Positions 49,501 through 58,900 of a DNA stretch of 64,000 nt are shown one piece after another; position 1 is the stretch's first letter; every line of letters begins with the position of its first letter. Under the pieces are notes generated by a model. It was not told the origin of the DNA. It did not search any database and was given only the letters and a program-made list of their open reading frames with translations. The translations under genes and the position numbers were made by a program. The DNA is from Trematomus loennbergii (lineage: Eukaryota; Chordata; Actinopteri; Perciformes; Nototheniidae), in the NCBI GenBank assembly GCA_012861695.1, contig JAAOOA010000147.1:944510-1008509 (forward strand). The letters run 5' to 3'.

Positions 49501-52500
49501 AGCCAAAGAAGAAGAAGCGCTGCAGAGAAGAGGCGGAGGAGACGATCAGCTTTTTGGATCCTAAGTCAAGGTGAGACTACCCAAAGCACTCTTACCTCAT
49601 GTTTACTGTATATCCAGTTTCACTCTGATTTCACCTTTTTATTAGCTTCACAAGATAAATCTCTCTATGTTCATCTTGCAGCCCTTTGACTGAACTGGCA
49701 TGGACGACAAGATCAAGAAGAAAAAGAAGAAAAAGGTTTGCTTCACGTTGAGCGTCACTAGCATGTTGAAGAAGTTTCAAAGAGAGAAGGAGAAGGAACG
49801 ACAGAAAATGGATAAAGTAAAACCAAGGAGGTCTGCGATCTCATGTTCCCGGCAGATGCAGGCGGGGGGGGAGGTTTGGGACTGACAGACCCCCTCCTCA
49901 GTTTAATCGGGTCAACCAATGAGCACACTCTCATCCAGGCAGTCAACGCAATGGATTTTGACATTGATCTAGACTCTTTATTAGATGTTAGTGAAGCCGC
50001 TTCGTCCACGAAAATGGCGCCTCCACCTTCAACAGAAACGCAGCTTTTCAGTCCTAAAGCAGATAATCTGACCCAGTCTGAGGCTCGCCCTCAGGTTCTT
50101 CCTCCAATGACGGGGACCAACGTGCAGCTGAAGCCTCAGTTAGAGCAGATCCAGCTCCCGACACACACCAGTTCTACATTACCTCAGTGTGTCCCGCTGC
50201 CGGAGGGACTTCCCCACCGACTGGAGGACAGCATTAGGAAACTCACGGTGGTAAGGTCCTTTTGTTGTTTGTTGTTTGCCAAAGTGATAAAGACTCACCT
50301 GTGAATACAGTGGTGCAGGAATGAGTTCTACAACCAAAAGTAAGTGAAATGAGGAAGCCCAGAATTGCTAAAATGTCGATGGTTTGTTTACTGAAATAAG
50401 GTTTGTTGTTAATACAAACTTACAGGTTTTTCTAGTTTTTCTACACCATAAAATACACGTTAACACCCCACTAATGAACCTCTTTTGAAGTAATGTAATC
50501 ACTCCAAACATTAGACTCCTTTTAGCTTAGCGTGGTGTCATGTAGACTGTTTATAGCATAACAATGTGTGTTGATATGTGGAGATTATCCTGCTGAACAG
50601 CATTTCATAAAAATGCGTTTACCGCAGTTCTGCAATATTGCTTTCTGTTGAGGGAACCCTTGGGTTTTTAACTTTCAGGTCGGCCTACAAAAAACGTCAT
50701 CACTGCACCGCTCTATAACGTTTATTGCAAAAGGAAAATAGCATGTATGATGTACAGATGATTTACATATTTCTTTCAGGTTGCCAAGACCTCCGAGGGA
50801 GAGTCTAAACTAAAGTTCTTCACTCCAGAAATCAACTCAATGCTGCTAGAGTGAGTTATCCAACAACACAGACTAAGCAAATACTATACTACCTAGAGTG
50901 CATTACAAGAAAACTCCCATTTGATCTTAGAACAGCAACTTCTAGTGGAATTTTTTAAAAGTAAATTTAAAGACCTATCTTTTTAATTTTGCTTATTTGG
51001 GGCAATTTTTTTTTTGTAGAGTTAATGTTTTATGGTTCAGTGATATACATCTTTCTGTTGTTTATACCTCGTTTTTAATTATGTTCCTCATTTGTTATTG
51101 TCATACTCCGTAAAGCACTTTGGGCTGCGTTCACCATGAAAGGTGCAATATAAATAGAGTTTATTATTATACGTTTTAGTATCAAGCATTGCACAGAACA
51201 CACACATGTTTCCTGTACATACAATACTTACTACTGAATTCCTATACTACTTGAAGTAATTGTGTGTTTCAATCTTTAGCTATCTATAGTAATGTTAAAC
51301 AGTTTCTAAGTGTGTGTTAATGCTCTCTGTGTGTGTTGCTCCAGTATTGAGTTGCAGTGTCGGGAACAGGGGGTCCAGCTGCGCTCCAAGGTCTACACAC
51401 ACCTGTCGTCCTTCCTGCCCTGCAGCAGAGACACACTCCTCAAACGTGTGAAGAAACTGTTCCTCGCACACACGGTGAGTTTTATTTTTTATCACATGTA
51501 TTATGTGTTTTTCAAGTTTTAGATCTGCATGTGACTTTTATCTTGAATTTGACACTGACCAGGAGGAATGCTCTGATGTGGAAAACCGCATGCAGAAACT
51601 GAAGGAGGCCGTCTGCAGAGCCATGCCCGAGCAGATTGCAAGTTTCAATGAAAACTGTCAAGTATATGAACAAGCCAGGACTTCAAAGTAAGCACTTGAG
51701 TATATCTTGTGTGGAAAATTCGTTAATTTACTTAATGGTACTGTTAGATTGCTATTTGCTAACAGAGAGCCAAAAAAGGGCATTTGGCTTCAAATGATTA
51801 GATTTTTATCTTTTCATCTATTAATTATGAGAATATATTTGTTATTTCAAAGCCTTGTTTCCATTTTGTATTCACACATATTTTTGTGCAGCTTCTACTC
51901 AAAAACTACTGTATCCATAATTTGAGGCCGTACACTTGATTCTCCTCACATCATGGTTTGGGCTCATTGTGGATCTTTTTGTCTCATCTTAATCTCTTTG
52001 TTTTAATGTCAGGGCAGCGGAGGAGAAAGAAAAACAGAAGGAGAATGTGGGTCCAGAGGACAACATGGAGGAGAAAGGTGGGAAGAGAGGAGCTCCAAAG
52101 AAGCTGTTCAAATGGAACGAAGAGATCAGGTCAGATTAATCATCATCATTAGATTATTTAAAATGTTAAATAACCTAATTGAACTTTGTGCCAACATCTC
52201 TCACACAGGGAGTGCCTGTGTCACGTGTTAACCGTGAACATGGAGAGGTATAAAAGACAGAAAAGGAGTCAGGAGCTGGAGGAATATCTGAAGACCTTTT
52301 TAGACAATGAGGTCAAACTGCTGTGGCCAAAGGGGTGGATGCAATCCAGGTTGGTCACACCGGGGCAAGCTCAGTCTCAACAGCCTGATTTCTCTTACTG
52401 TTAAAACAATTCCTCATTAAAATGTGCAATTAAATATCTTATCCATACTAATATACCACTATTGTGTATATATACCTGTCATAGATTGTGGTACAATGTG

Positions 52501-53739
52501 CACACACTTTAACTTATATTTGAATACATATTTGTTTTTAATTCTATCTTTATTGGACAGTTTAACTTAAAGTTCTCTTTACGTATGTATTTTTTTTGAC
52601 CATTTATTAAACTTTCTTACTTAATATTTTTGTTATACTAATATTTCTAAATTTTTTTTATTATCATGATTTATTTTCAATCTAAATTTGAAACCCAATT
52701 TTCCTAAAAAAGTAATCTGATTACTACTCAACATGTGTTTCAGGGTGCTGATCAAGGAGAGCAGGGAGATGTTGAGCCTCTTTGCACCATTACCGTGAGT
52801 TTGTCTCTTTTATTTGTATGAGTTCCTAGGCTTCTGGAAATGTTACGAAAGGTCTTGATTTATTTTTTTTAGTTAAAAGGATTTCCAAATTCACTTCTCA
52901 CATGTGTTCTCAGAGTGAAGAGGGTCCGGCCTGAGAAGAAGCAGCCGCCTCTCGCTACTTCGGATAACTTCAGCGTCCTCCAGGAGTCTCCCCTGCCTCA
53001 CGACTCAGACGATGTCATTATCGTGAGTTCAAATCTCTCCACTCCAGGTATTTGCTGCATGTATGTGCATATGTATTACACGCATATATATTCATCTAAC
53101 AATGTTCCTGATAAATAATCGTGTGTATGAGGCTCACTGGCAGTGAATGTAGGGATTACTTTAGTCAATGTTATTGTTTGTGGTTTTTGTAATTCTTTTT
53201 TCTCTTTGTACGTACAATCAGTACAGACCGCTGTCTCATTTGTATGCATATATTTTGCTTTCCATCTCGAAATGACAAACATTACTTATACATTGTCGAA
53301 ACACAATAAAAATATGTTTGATCAGAAATCTCTCCAATCCAGTTTCCCTTAGTTCTGAGAATAAGGTGGAGGGTCAAACGGGAAGAGTTTCAGTGGATTT
53401 TGCCTCCTCTACACCTGCTGACAAAACCCCGAAACATCAGATCTGCTCAGACTCAGTCCCTCCTGGAGCTCCTCGCAGAGCAGGCGCTGGCTCGTGTGCA
53501 GCCGATCCCCCGGACCTCCTGGCAACAGCCGTGGCAAATACAAGCGTTCAGTCCAGCACTGGAGCCTGGGGTTGGACACCAGAAGTCCTCCGTTCCCTCC
53601 TCCGCCCCCCCAGTCCAGCCCGGTGGGTTTCCCGTTGTGTCGAGTCGTTGTGCCTAAGCAGGTCAGAGACGTTGCCCAGCTCTCTCATACTGGACACGTG
53701 CAGATCATCTCTGACGACGACGACGTTATTGTACAATGA
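46313..53739 (+). CDS. ubn1: ubinuclein, HIRA-complex subunit (whole coding span, 14 exons)
   Basis: Ubinucleins work with HIRA, CABIN1 and ASF1 to deposit histone H3.3 in chromatin. Fourteen exons with consistent GT-AG sites total 2388 nt (795 codons plus stop), shorter than mammalian UBN1 (about 1130 residues) through a reduced C-terminal half. Recognisable parts: an RVQLTTL N-terminus and a [19 protein letters not shown]-binding (NHRD) block in exon 1; the Hpc2-related domain in exons 3-4 ([40 protein letters not shown]); a lysine-rich run and [20 protein letters not shown] in exon 6; the ubinuclein middle domain in exons 7-11 ([34 protein letters not shown]); LLAEQALA in exon 14. Six single-base homopolymer changes break or re-join the frame, so a literal translation is wrong in places. 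Family certain; UBN1 rather than UBN2 is inferred mainly from linkage to uncx (chicken chromosome 14 carries both human 7p22 and 16p13 material). Confidence 0.9.
46900..47610. repeat. fold-back repeat with GACAGGGTGGACAAT tandem units in ubinuclein intron 1
   Basis: TCCACCCTGTCATGGA at 46914 and 47035 faces three head-to-tail copies of GACAGGGTGGACAAT at 47165-47205 and a related GCAGGGTGGACAG near 47541. AAAATGTACATTTTCAGAAA and TTTCTGAAAATGTACATTTT form a second inverted pair. Unclassified. Confidence 0.6.
48505..48603 (+). CDS. ubn1: ubinuclein exon 2
   Basis: Acceptor aactttag, donor AAATAT/gtaagt, 33 codons, phase 0 to 0. Encodes [20 protein letters not shown] followed by SGELEKKY, the charged helix that precedes the Hpc2-related domain. 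Confidence 0.9.
48776..48871 (+). CDS. ubn1: ubinuclein exon 3 (Hpc2-related domain, first part)
   Basis: Acceptor catcgcag, donor GAGCCT/gtgagt, 32 codons, phase 0. Encodes [20 protein letters not shown] and SFIDNTEP, the hallmark of ubinuclein and Hpc2 proteins. Confidence 0.95.
49280..49411 (+). CDS. ubn1: ubinuclein exon 4 (Hpc2-related domain, second part)
   Basis: Acceptor tttgtag, donor TCAAAA/gtaagt, 44 codons, phase 0. Encodes [20 protein letters not shown], then GVLHFR and a charged tail. Confidence 0.95.
49473..49570 (+). CDS. ubn1: ubinuclein exon 5
   Basis: Acceptor tttttag, donor GTCAAG/gtgaga, 98 nt, exits in phase 2. Lysine/arginine-rich ([15 protein letters not shown]), resembling the nuclear-localisation region after the Hpc2-related domain. 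The split codon with exon 6 is Ser. Confidence 0.88.
49682..50250 (+). CDS. ubn1: ubinuclein exon 6 (two apparent frame breaks)
   Basis: Acceptor atcttgcag, donor ACGGTG/gtaagg. Three frames are used in turn: SPLTEL, then [20 protein letters not shown] and [17 protein letters not shown], then [36 protein letters not shown] and [15 protein letters not shown]. The shifts are each one missing base, near CTGGCATGG (about 49697) and in the AAAA of GTAAAACC (about 49820). No short intron explains them. Confidence 0.82.
50780..50850 (+). CDS. ubn1: ubinuclein exon 7
   Basis: Acceptor tctttcag, donor CTAGA/gtgagt, 71 nt, exits in phase 2. Encodes [14 protein letters not shown], the start of the ubinuclein middle domain. 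Confidence 0.88.
50890..51175 (+). mobile_element. L2-like LINE 3' end in ubinuclein intron 7
   Basis: Decayed ORF end (AAAGTAAATTTAAAGACCTA reads FKSKLKTYLF-like), then GTAAAGCACTTTGGGCTGC, AAAGGTGCAATATAAATAG and a TTATTATTAT tail. Confidence 0.75.
51345..51474 (+). CDS. ubn1: ubinuclein exon 8 (middle domain)
   Basis: Acceptor tgctccag, donor CACACG/gtgagt, 130 nt. Encodes [20 protein letters not shown] and [20 protein letters not shown]; the SFLPCS block is typical of ubinucleins. Confidence 0.92.
51563..51687 (+). CDS. ubn1: ubinuclein exon 9 (middle domain)
   Basis: Acceptor ctgaccag, donor TCAAA/gtaagc, 125 nt, exits in phase 2. Contains the conserved [20 protein letters not shown] segment. 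Confidence 0.92.
52013..52129 (+). CDS. ubn1: ubinuclein exon 10
   Basis: Acceptor aatgtcag, donor ATCAG/gtcaga, 117 nt. An acidic/lysine-rich linker followed by [11 protein letters not shown], matching the family FQWNDEIR block. Confidence 0.9.
52209..52349 (+). CDS. ubn1: ubinuclein exon 11
   Basis: Acceptor tcacacag, donor TCCAG/gttggt, 141 nt. Encodes [20 protein letters not shown] followed by GWMQSR, strongly conserved in ubinucleins. Confidence 0.92.
52744..52794 (+). CDS. ubn1: ubinuclein exon 12
   Basis: Acceptor gtttcag, donor TTACC/gtgagt, 51 nt. Encodes [18 protein letters not shown], matching the family ...KESRR...LTS segment after the WPKGWMQ block. Confidence 0.85.
52914..53047 (+). 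CDS. ubn1: ubinuclein exon 13
   Basis: Acceptor gttctcag; encodes [20 protein letters not shown] and [15 protein letters not shown]. Two donors are possible: ATTATC/gtgagt at 53022 or ACTCCAG/gtattt at 53047. The later donor is preferred because it joins exon 14 in a hydrophilic, family-like frame ([12 protein letters not shown]). Confidence 0.75.
53343..53739 (+). CDS. ubn1: ubinuclein exon 14, C-terminus (two apparent frame breaks)
   Basis: Acceptor caatccag. Coding-like sequence runs through three frames: [15 protein letters not shown] to SSTPADK; then [18 protein letters not shown], matching the UBN1 LAEQALA motif; then [12 protein letters not shown] and [10 protein letters not shown], ending at TGA 53737-53739. 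One extra A in ACAAAACCCC (about 53418) and one extra C in the C7 run (about 53606) would account for the shifts. Confidence 0.72.
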
Positions 53740-54535
53740 CAACTCCCGGTGCAGATTTACACACGGTACGTTTTGTTTAATCCTATTTAGTTGATGTATT
53801 TTTGGATGAAAAAAACTCTAAACGGCAGATATCCTGATTTTCAGTCACTACTATACAATTACAAAAAATCTATATTTACCCGCCTATATTATATTAGTTT
53901 AAATGTTCAGGAAAAAGTTTGACGGATAACCTTATTTAATTTAGGTTTGTAGTAATAAAATAATGATCTGACAAAAGGTTAAACCACCATCAATAGCCTT
54001 TTTTGTAACATTTAGGATCAGACAATGCAAGACCTAAAATAAGTAAAGACTTATTGTTTGACAAAGTATAACCCAGATATGTTGTATTTAAGACATGGAA
54101 TATAGTAAATGAAGGTTTGTTCAACTTTTGTTTTTGTTTATTTCTCTCTAGGTAGGAGCCGTTTCTTGACTGGACACATGTTGAGATTATCACAAACACA
54201 GGAGTTACGACACCAAAATCAGCTGTGCAAATTAGATGCTCATCAAAAGTCAATTAGCTAATGAATATGACTTTTTTTTTTTGTCTCCAGCTACAAGTTG
54301 AGATTTTTTTTTTGCATTTCATCTGAGTTGGAAGTAACCAAAGAAATGCTAGTTTTGTTTTACCTATGAAAGGAGAAATGGCACTTCTACCAATAAGAAA
54401 GGAACAGACTGTTTCTGATAACACCTTGTGATGAACTGTGCAATGACCCTTTAATCAACTTGTATTTGAGAGGCGTTGTTTATAATGTATGATTTGATTT
54501 GAATGAATAAATAATAAAAAATTAACGTGTTGTGC
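53740..54535 (+). other. ubn1: ubinuclein 3' untranslated region with polyadenylation signals
   Basis: Two overlapping-range AATAAA hexamers lie at 54506-54511 and 54513-54518. A possible 3' UTR intron is suggested by ACACACG/gtacgt near 53766 and tctctctag near 54152, which cannot be confirmed from sequence. Confidence 0.6.
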
Positions 54536-54692
54536 AGCCATTTGATTTTAGATAAATTGTCTTCAAAGGTAGAGACACTGAAGGAATGAGTTAATGAGCC
54601 TTAAGTTTCAGTATTGATGCCTTACACGCAATAAATACATTACAAAACACTAAGTGTGCATGTGCAAAGTGGCCGACTGCTATGTTTGTGAC

Positions 54693-55078
54693 CTGGGGTG
54701 TTTCTCAATGTCGAGAAAGGCTGCTCCAGAGCCACTATTTCAAGGATGCTACGTCATCGAGTCCCGCTGAAGGACTGTTCCAATGTCCAGGATGCTTGGA
54801 ATTCTACCGAGGCCGGCGTCCTTCGTTGCGGGAAATTTCGAGGCTGCACATGTGTATCCTCCGGTCTTAAAATCCCCACAATGCTTTGCGCACGGACCTA
54901 TTTGCTAAATCTTTGGCGGAAAATGTAAGGCGGGGCCTCACATATGACGCACACTTGCTAGCCTGTTCCATTCTTCGTTCTCCGAATGCCAGGAAGGATT
55001 CTTGCCTAGCCTCTGATGGACCTGTGGGAAGACATGTCCCACCAAGGAAGCGTCCTCGACATTGAGAAACACCCCAAG
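54693..55078. mobile_element. MITE with long terminal inverted repeats between the two convergent genes
   Basis: Left end CTGGGGTGTTTCTCAATGTC and right end GACATTGAGAAACACCCCAA are inverted copies extending about 24 bp, enclosing 386 bp with no coding capacity. The target duplication is not obvious, so the superfamily is left open. Confidence 0.8.
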
Positions 55079-55661
55079 TCTTCAAATATTTCATCCAACT
55101 TTTATTATTTTGTATTGATTTAAAACCAGGCATACCTTTTACTTTTAATTAACAGTTTCAACACTTAACTTACGTTTGCCACTCTTACAAAAGTTTGCCA
55201 TCATATCAACGTTAGACCCTCGCAGTTATGTTCATTTTGACCATATTTTGTTGGTGAATTGGCGAGGAAGTTCAAGTCTAAAGCAAGAAAGCACTGATGT
55301 TGGACACGAGAATTCAGCATTTTAATACACAGCAGAATGAACATGACTTTAGTGAAGGATCTGGAGCATTTCAAAAGTCTGGACACCACCTGTTAGTATC
55401 TTATTATACTACAGGAAAAAAAAACGGCTGTACACACGACACAAACAAACATTGTTTTGTGTCCATAATACCTTTATGGCAGTACGAGTTTTGATTAGTG
55501 AAATGTACGAAAATACATTGTGAATTATTTCTACAGCAGCTTTCAGTCTTGAATAAATGGAAGTTAGTTTGTGCGGATTACATAAAGATCAGATTAATAA
55601 TTATTCTAAGAAAATGTACCTGTGCAGAATCTCTCGAAGCAGAGAGGTGTATCTGCTACTT

Positions 55662-55752
55662 AGAAACTCCCTCTGGGGAACTTTGGGATTTTAGCCTTTG
55701 CAGACCATTACATGCACACAAACCTATATATCACACTGCAGGAAAGGGAGAC
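55662..55752 (+). mobile_element. TTAA-type MITE family 1, short fragment
   Basis: Contains AGAAACTCCCTCTGGGGAAC and TTTTAGCCTTTGCAGACCAT and ends in GCAGGAAAGGGAGACGG; the terminal 20 bp are missing. Confidence 0.7.
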
Positions 55753-55826
55753 GGAACAAGTTTTCGCTGACAAATATTTCTCACAGCAGGAGTAGACCTC
55801 CCTCGCAGATTTTGGAATAAAAATCA

Positions 55827-55918
55827 TCACACGTTGAATCCTGAGGTTTTACGACCAGTGATCGTCCAAATGAGCAAGACGGCCAACAGGAAATGCCCGT
55901 TGTAACTGTTGGTAGTTC
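55827..55918 (-). CDS. ICAM-like gene, C-terminal hydrophobic exon
   Basis: Acceptor ccttcttag, in phase with the previous donor (K-G). Encodes [20 protein letters not shown] followed by GRKTSGFNV and TGA at 55829-55827. The hydrophobic stretch with almost no cytoplasmic tail suggests a GPI signal or a minimal membrane anchor. Confidence 0.6.
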
Positions 55919-58900
55919 CTAAGAAGGAAGAGACAAATAAATTCCCTTGATACAGGATGTTTTAAAACTATTTAGAAAACAACAATGCACTCGGATATTC
56001 AGGAAGGAAAGAACGTTTAAACCTCGTTAATAGGAACTCAATATAAAAGAACAATGAGGCTTTAAATAAAGCTTTCAGGCATATGAACGCAGCTCTAATA
56101 CACGTACCTTTGCCAGGGAGGACCTCCACGTCCACTGTGAAAAGGTCTCTCCCAGAATAGACTTTGCAGAAACTGTGTATTCCCAGCATGCTCTCTGCTG
56201 GAGTTAGTAGGCAGGGCGACCACCTGTCCGTCTCTGAACCAGGTGATGGATGGCGGGGGGTTTCCTCTCGCCTCGCAGCTCAGGCTCTCCCCTCCCTCAC
56301 CCGCAGCTTAGTGGGACACATGAGCTGTGGACCAACTGGGAGAAACATGTCAGAGTTTTAGGTTGAGAGACATGCAAAGGACCCACAACTGGCTAGAGAG
56401 AGAGACACAGATTGTTACTTGTGTCTCTTTGCAGTTGTCTCTCTCGTGATCACTCTTTGTCTCTTAGCAGTTTTTTGTTATTTTTGATCGCTTTGAGTAG
56501 ATTTGTGTAGTTGTTTTGTCTATAGTTTGTCTTTCGTGGGTCGCTTTGTGTCTCTTTGTGGTTTTGTGTCTCTGTGGTCGCTTTGTGTGTCTGGTCGCTT
56601 TGTGTCTCTGTGGTCGCTTTGTGTCTCTCTGGTCGCTTTGTGTCTCTCTGGTCGCTTTGTGTCTCTGGTCGCTTTGTGTCTCTGTGGTCGCTTTGTGTCT
56701 CTGTGGTCGCTTTGTGTCTCTGTGGTCGCTTTGTGTCTCTCTGGTCGCTTTGTGTCTCTCTGGTCGCTTTGTGTCTCTGGTCGCTTTGTGTCTCTGCGGT
56801 CGCTTTGTGTCTCTGCGGTCGCTTTGTGTCTCTGCGGTCGCTTTGTGTCTCTGCGGTCGCTTGTGTCTCTGCGGTCGCTTTGTGTCTCTGGTCGCTTTGT
56901 GTCTCTGTGGTCGCTTTGTGTCTCTGGTCGCTTTGTGTCTCTGTGGTCGCTTTGTGTCTCTGCGGTCGCTTTGTGTCTCTGCGGTCGCTTTGTGTCTCTG
57001 CGGTCTCTTTGTGTCTCTGCGGTCGCTTTGTGTCTCTGCGGTCGCTTTGTGTCTCTGGTCTCTTGTGTCTCTGTGGTCGCTTTGTGTCTCTGGTCTCTTT
57101 GTGTCTCTGTGGTCTCTTTGTGTCTCTGGTCGCTTTGTGTCTCTGTGGTCTCTTTGTGTCTCTGGTCGCTTTGTGTCTCTGGTCGCTTTGTGTCTCTGTG
57201 TCGCTTTGTGTCTCTGGTCGCTTTGTGTCTCTGGTCTCTTTGTGTCTCTGTGGTCTCTTTGTGTCTCTGGTCGCTTTGTGTCTCTGTGGTCTCTTTGTGT
57301 CTCTGGTCGCTTTGTGTCTCTGGTCGCTTTGTGTCTCTGTGGTCGCTTGTGTCTCTGTGGTCGCTTTGTGTCTCTGTGGTCGCTTTGTGTCTCTCTGGTC
57401 GCTTTGTGTCTCTCTGGTCGCTTTGTGTTCTGGTCGCTTTGTGTCTCTGTGGTCGCTTTGTGTCTCTGTGGTCGCTTTGTGTCTCTGCGGTCGCTTTGTG
57501 TCTCTGCGGTCGCTTTGTGTCTCTGCGGTCGCTTTGTGTCTCTGGTCGCTTTGTGTCTCTGGTCGCTTTGTGTCTCTGTGGTCGCTTTGTGTCTCTGGTC
57601 GCTTTGTGTCTCTGTGGTCTCTTTGTGTCTCTGCGGTCGCTTGTGTCTCTGCGGTCTCTTTGTGTCTCTGCGGTCGCTTTGTGTCTCTGCGGTCGCTTTG
57701 TGTCTCTGGTCTCTTTGTGTCTCTGTGGTCGCTTTGTGTCTCTGGTCGCTTTGTGTCTCTGGTCTTTGTGTCTCTGTGTCTCTTGTGTCTCTGGTCGCTT
57801 TGTGTCTCTGTGGTCTCTTTGTGTCTCTGGTCGCTTTGTGTCTCTGGTCGCTTTGTGTCTCTGGTCGCTTTGTGTCTCTGTGGTCGCTTTGTGTCTCTGT
57901 GGTCGCTTTGTGTCTCTGTGGTCGCTTTGTGTCTCTGTGGTCGCTTTGTGTCTCTGTGGTCGCTTTGTGTCTCTGTGGTCGCTTTGTGTCTGTCGTGGTC
58001 GCTTTGTGTCTCTGTGATCTCTGTGGTCGCTTTGTGTCTCTGTGGTCGCTTTGTGTCTCTGGTCGCTTTGGTCTCTGTGGTCGCTTTGTGTCTCTGTGGT
58101 CGCTTTGTGTCTCTGTGGTCGCTTTGTGTCTCTGCGGCGCTTTGTGTCTCTGGTCTCTTGTGTCTCTGTGGTCTCTTTGTGTCTCTGGTCGCTTTGTGTC
58201 TCTGTGGTCTCTTTGTGTCTCTGGTCGCTTTGTGTCTCTGGTCGCTTTGTGTCTCTGGTCGCTTTGTGTCTCTGTGGTCGCTTTGTGTCTCTGGTCGCTT
58301 TGTGTCTCTGGTCTCTTTGTGTCTCTGTGGTCTCTTTGTGTCTCTGGTCGCTTGTGTCTCTGTGGTCTCTTTGTGTCTCTGGTCGCTTTGTGTCTCTGGT
58401 CGCTTTGTGTCTCTGGCGCTTTGTGTCTCTGTGGTCGCTTTGTGTCTCTGTGGTCGCTTTGTGTCTCTGTGGTCGCTTTGTGTCTCTCTGGTCGCTTTGT
58501 GTCTCTCTGGTCGCTTTGTGTCTCTGGTCGCTTTGTGTCTCTGTGGTCGCTTTGTGTCTCTGTGGTCGCTTTGTGTCTCTGTGGTCGCTTTGTGTCTCTG
58601 CGGTCGCTTTGTGTCTCTGGTCGCTTTGTGTCTCTGGTCGCTTTGTGTCTCTGTGGTCGTTTGTGTCTGGTCGCTTTGTGTCTCTGTGGTCTCTTTGTGT
58701 CTCTGCGGTCGCTTTGTGTCTCTGCGGTCTCTTGTGTCTCTGCGGTCGCTTTGTGTCTCTGCGGTCGCTTTGTGTCTCTGCGGTCGCTTTGTGTCTCTGG
58801 TCTCTTGTGTCTCTGTGGTCGCTTTGTGTCTCTGGTCGCTTTGTGTCTCTGGTCTTTGTGTCTCTGTGGTCTCTTGTGTCTCTGGTCGCTTTGTGCTCTG

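Noticed and set aside
49700..49885. Short intron in ubinuclein exon 6 to explain the frame changes
   Set aside because: The only GT-AG pairs available would be about 30 nt, too short; homopolymer indels explain the shifts better.
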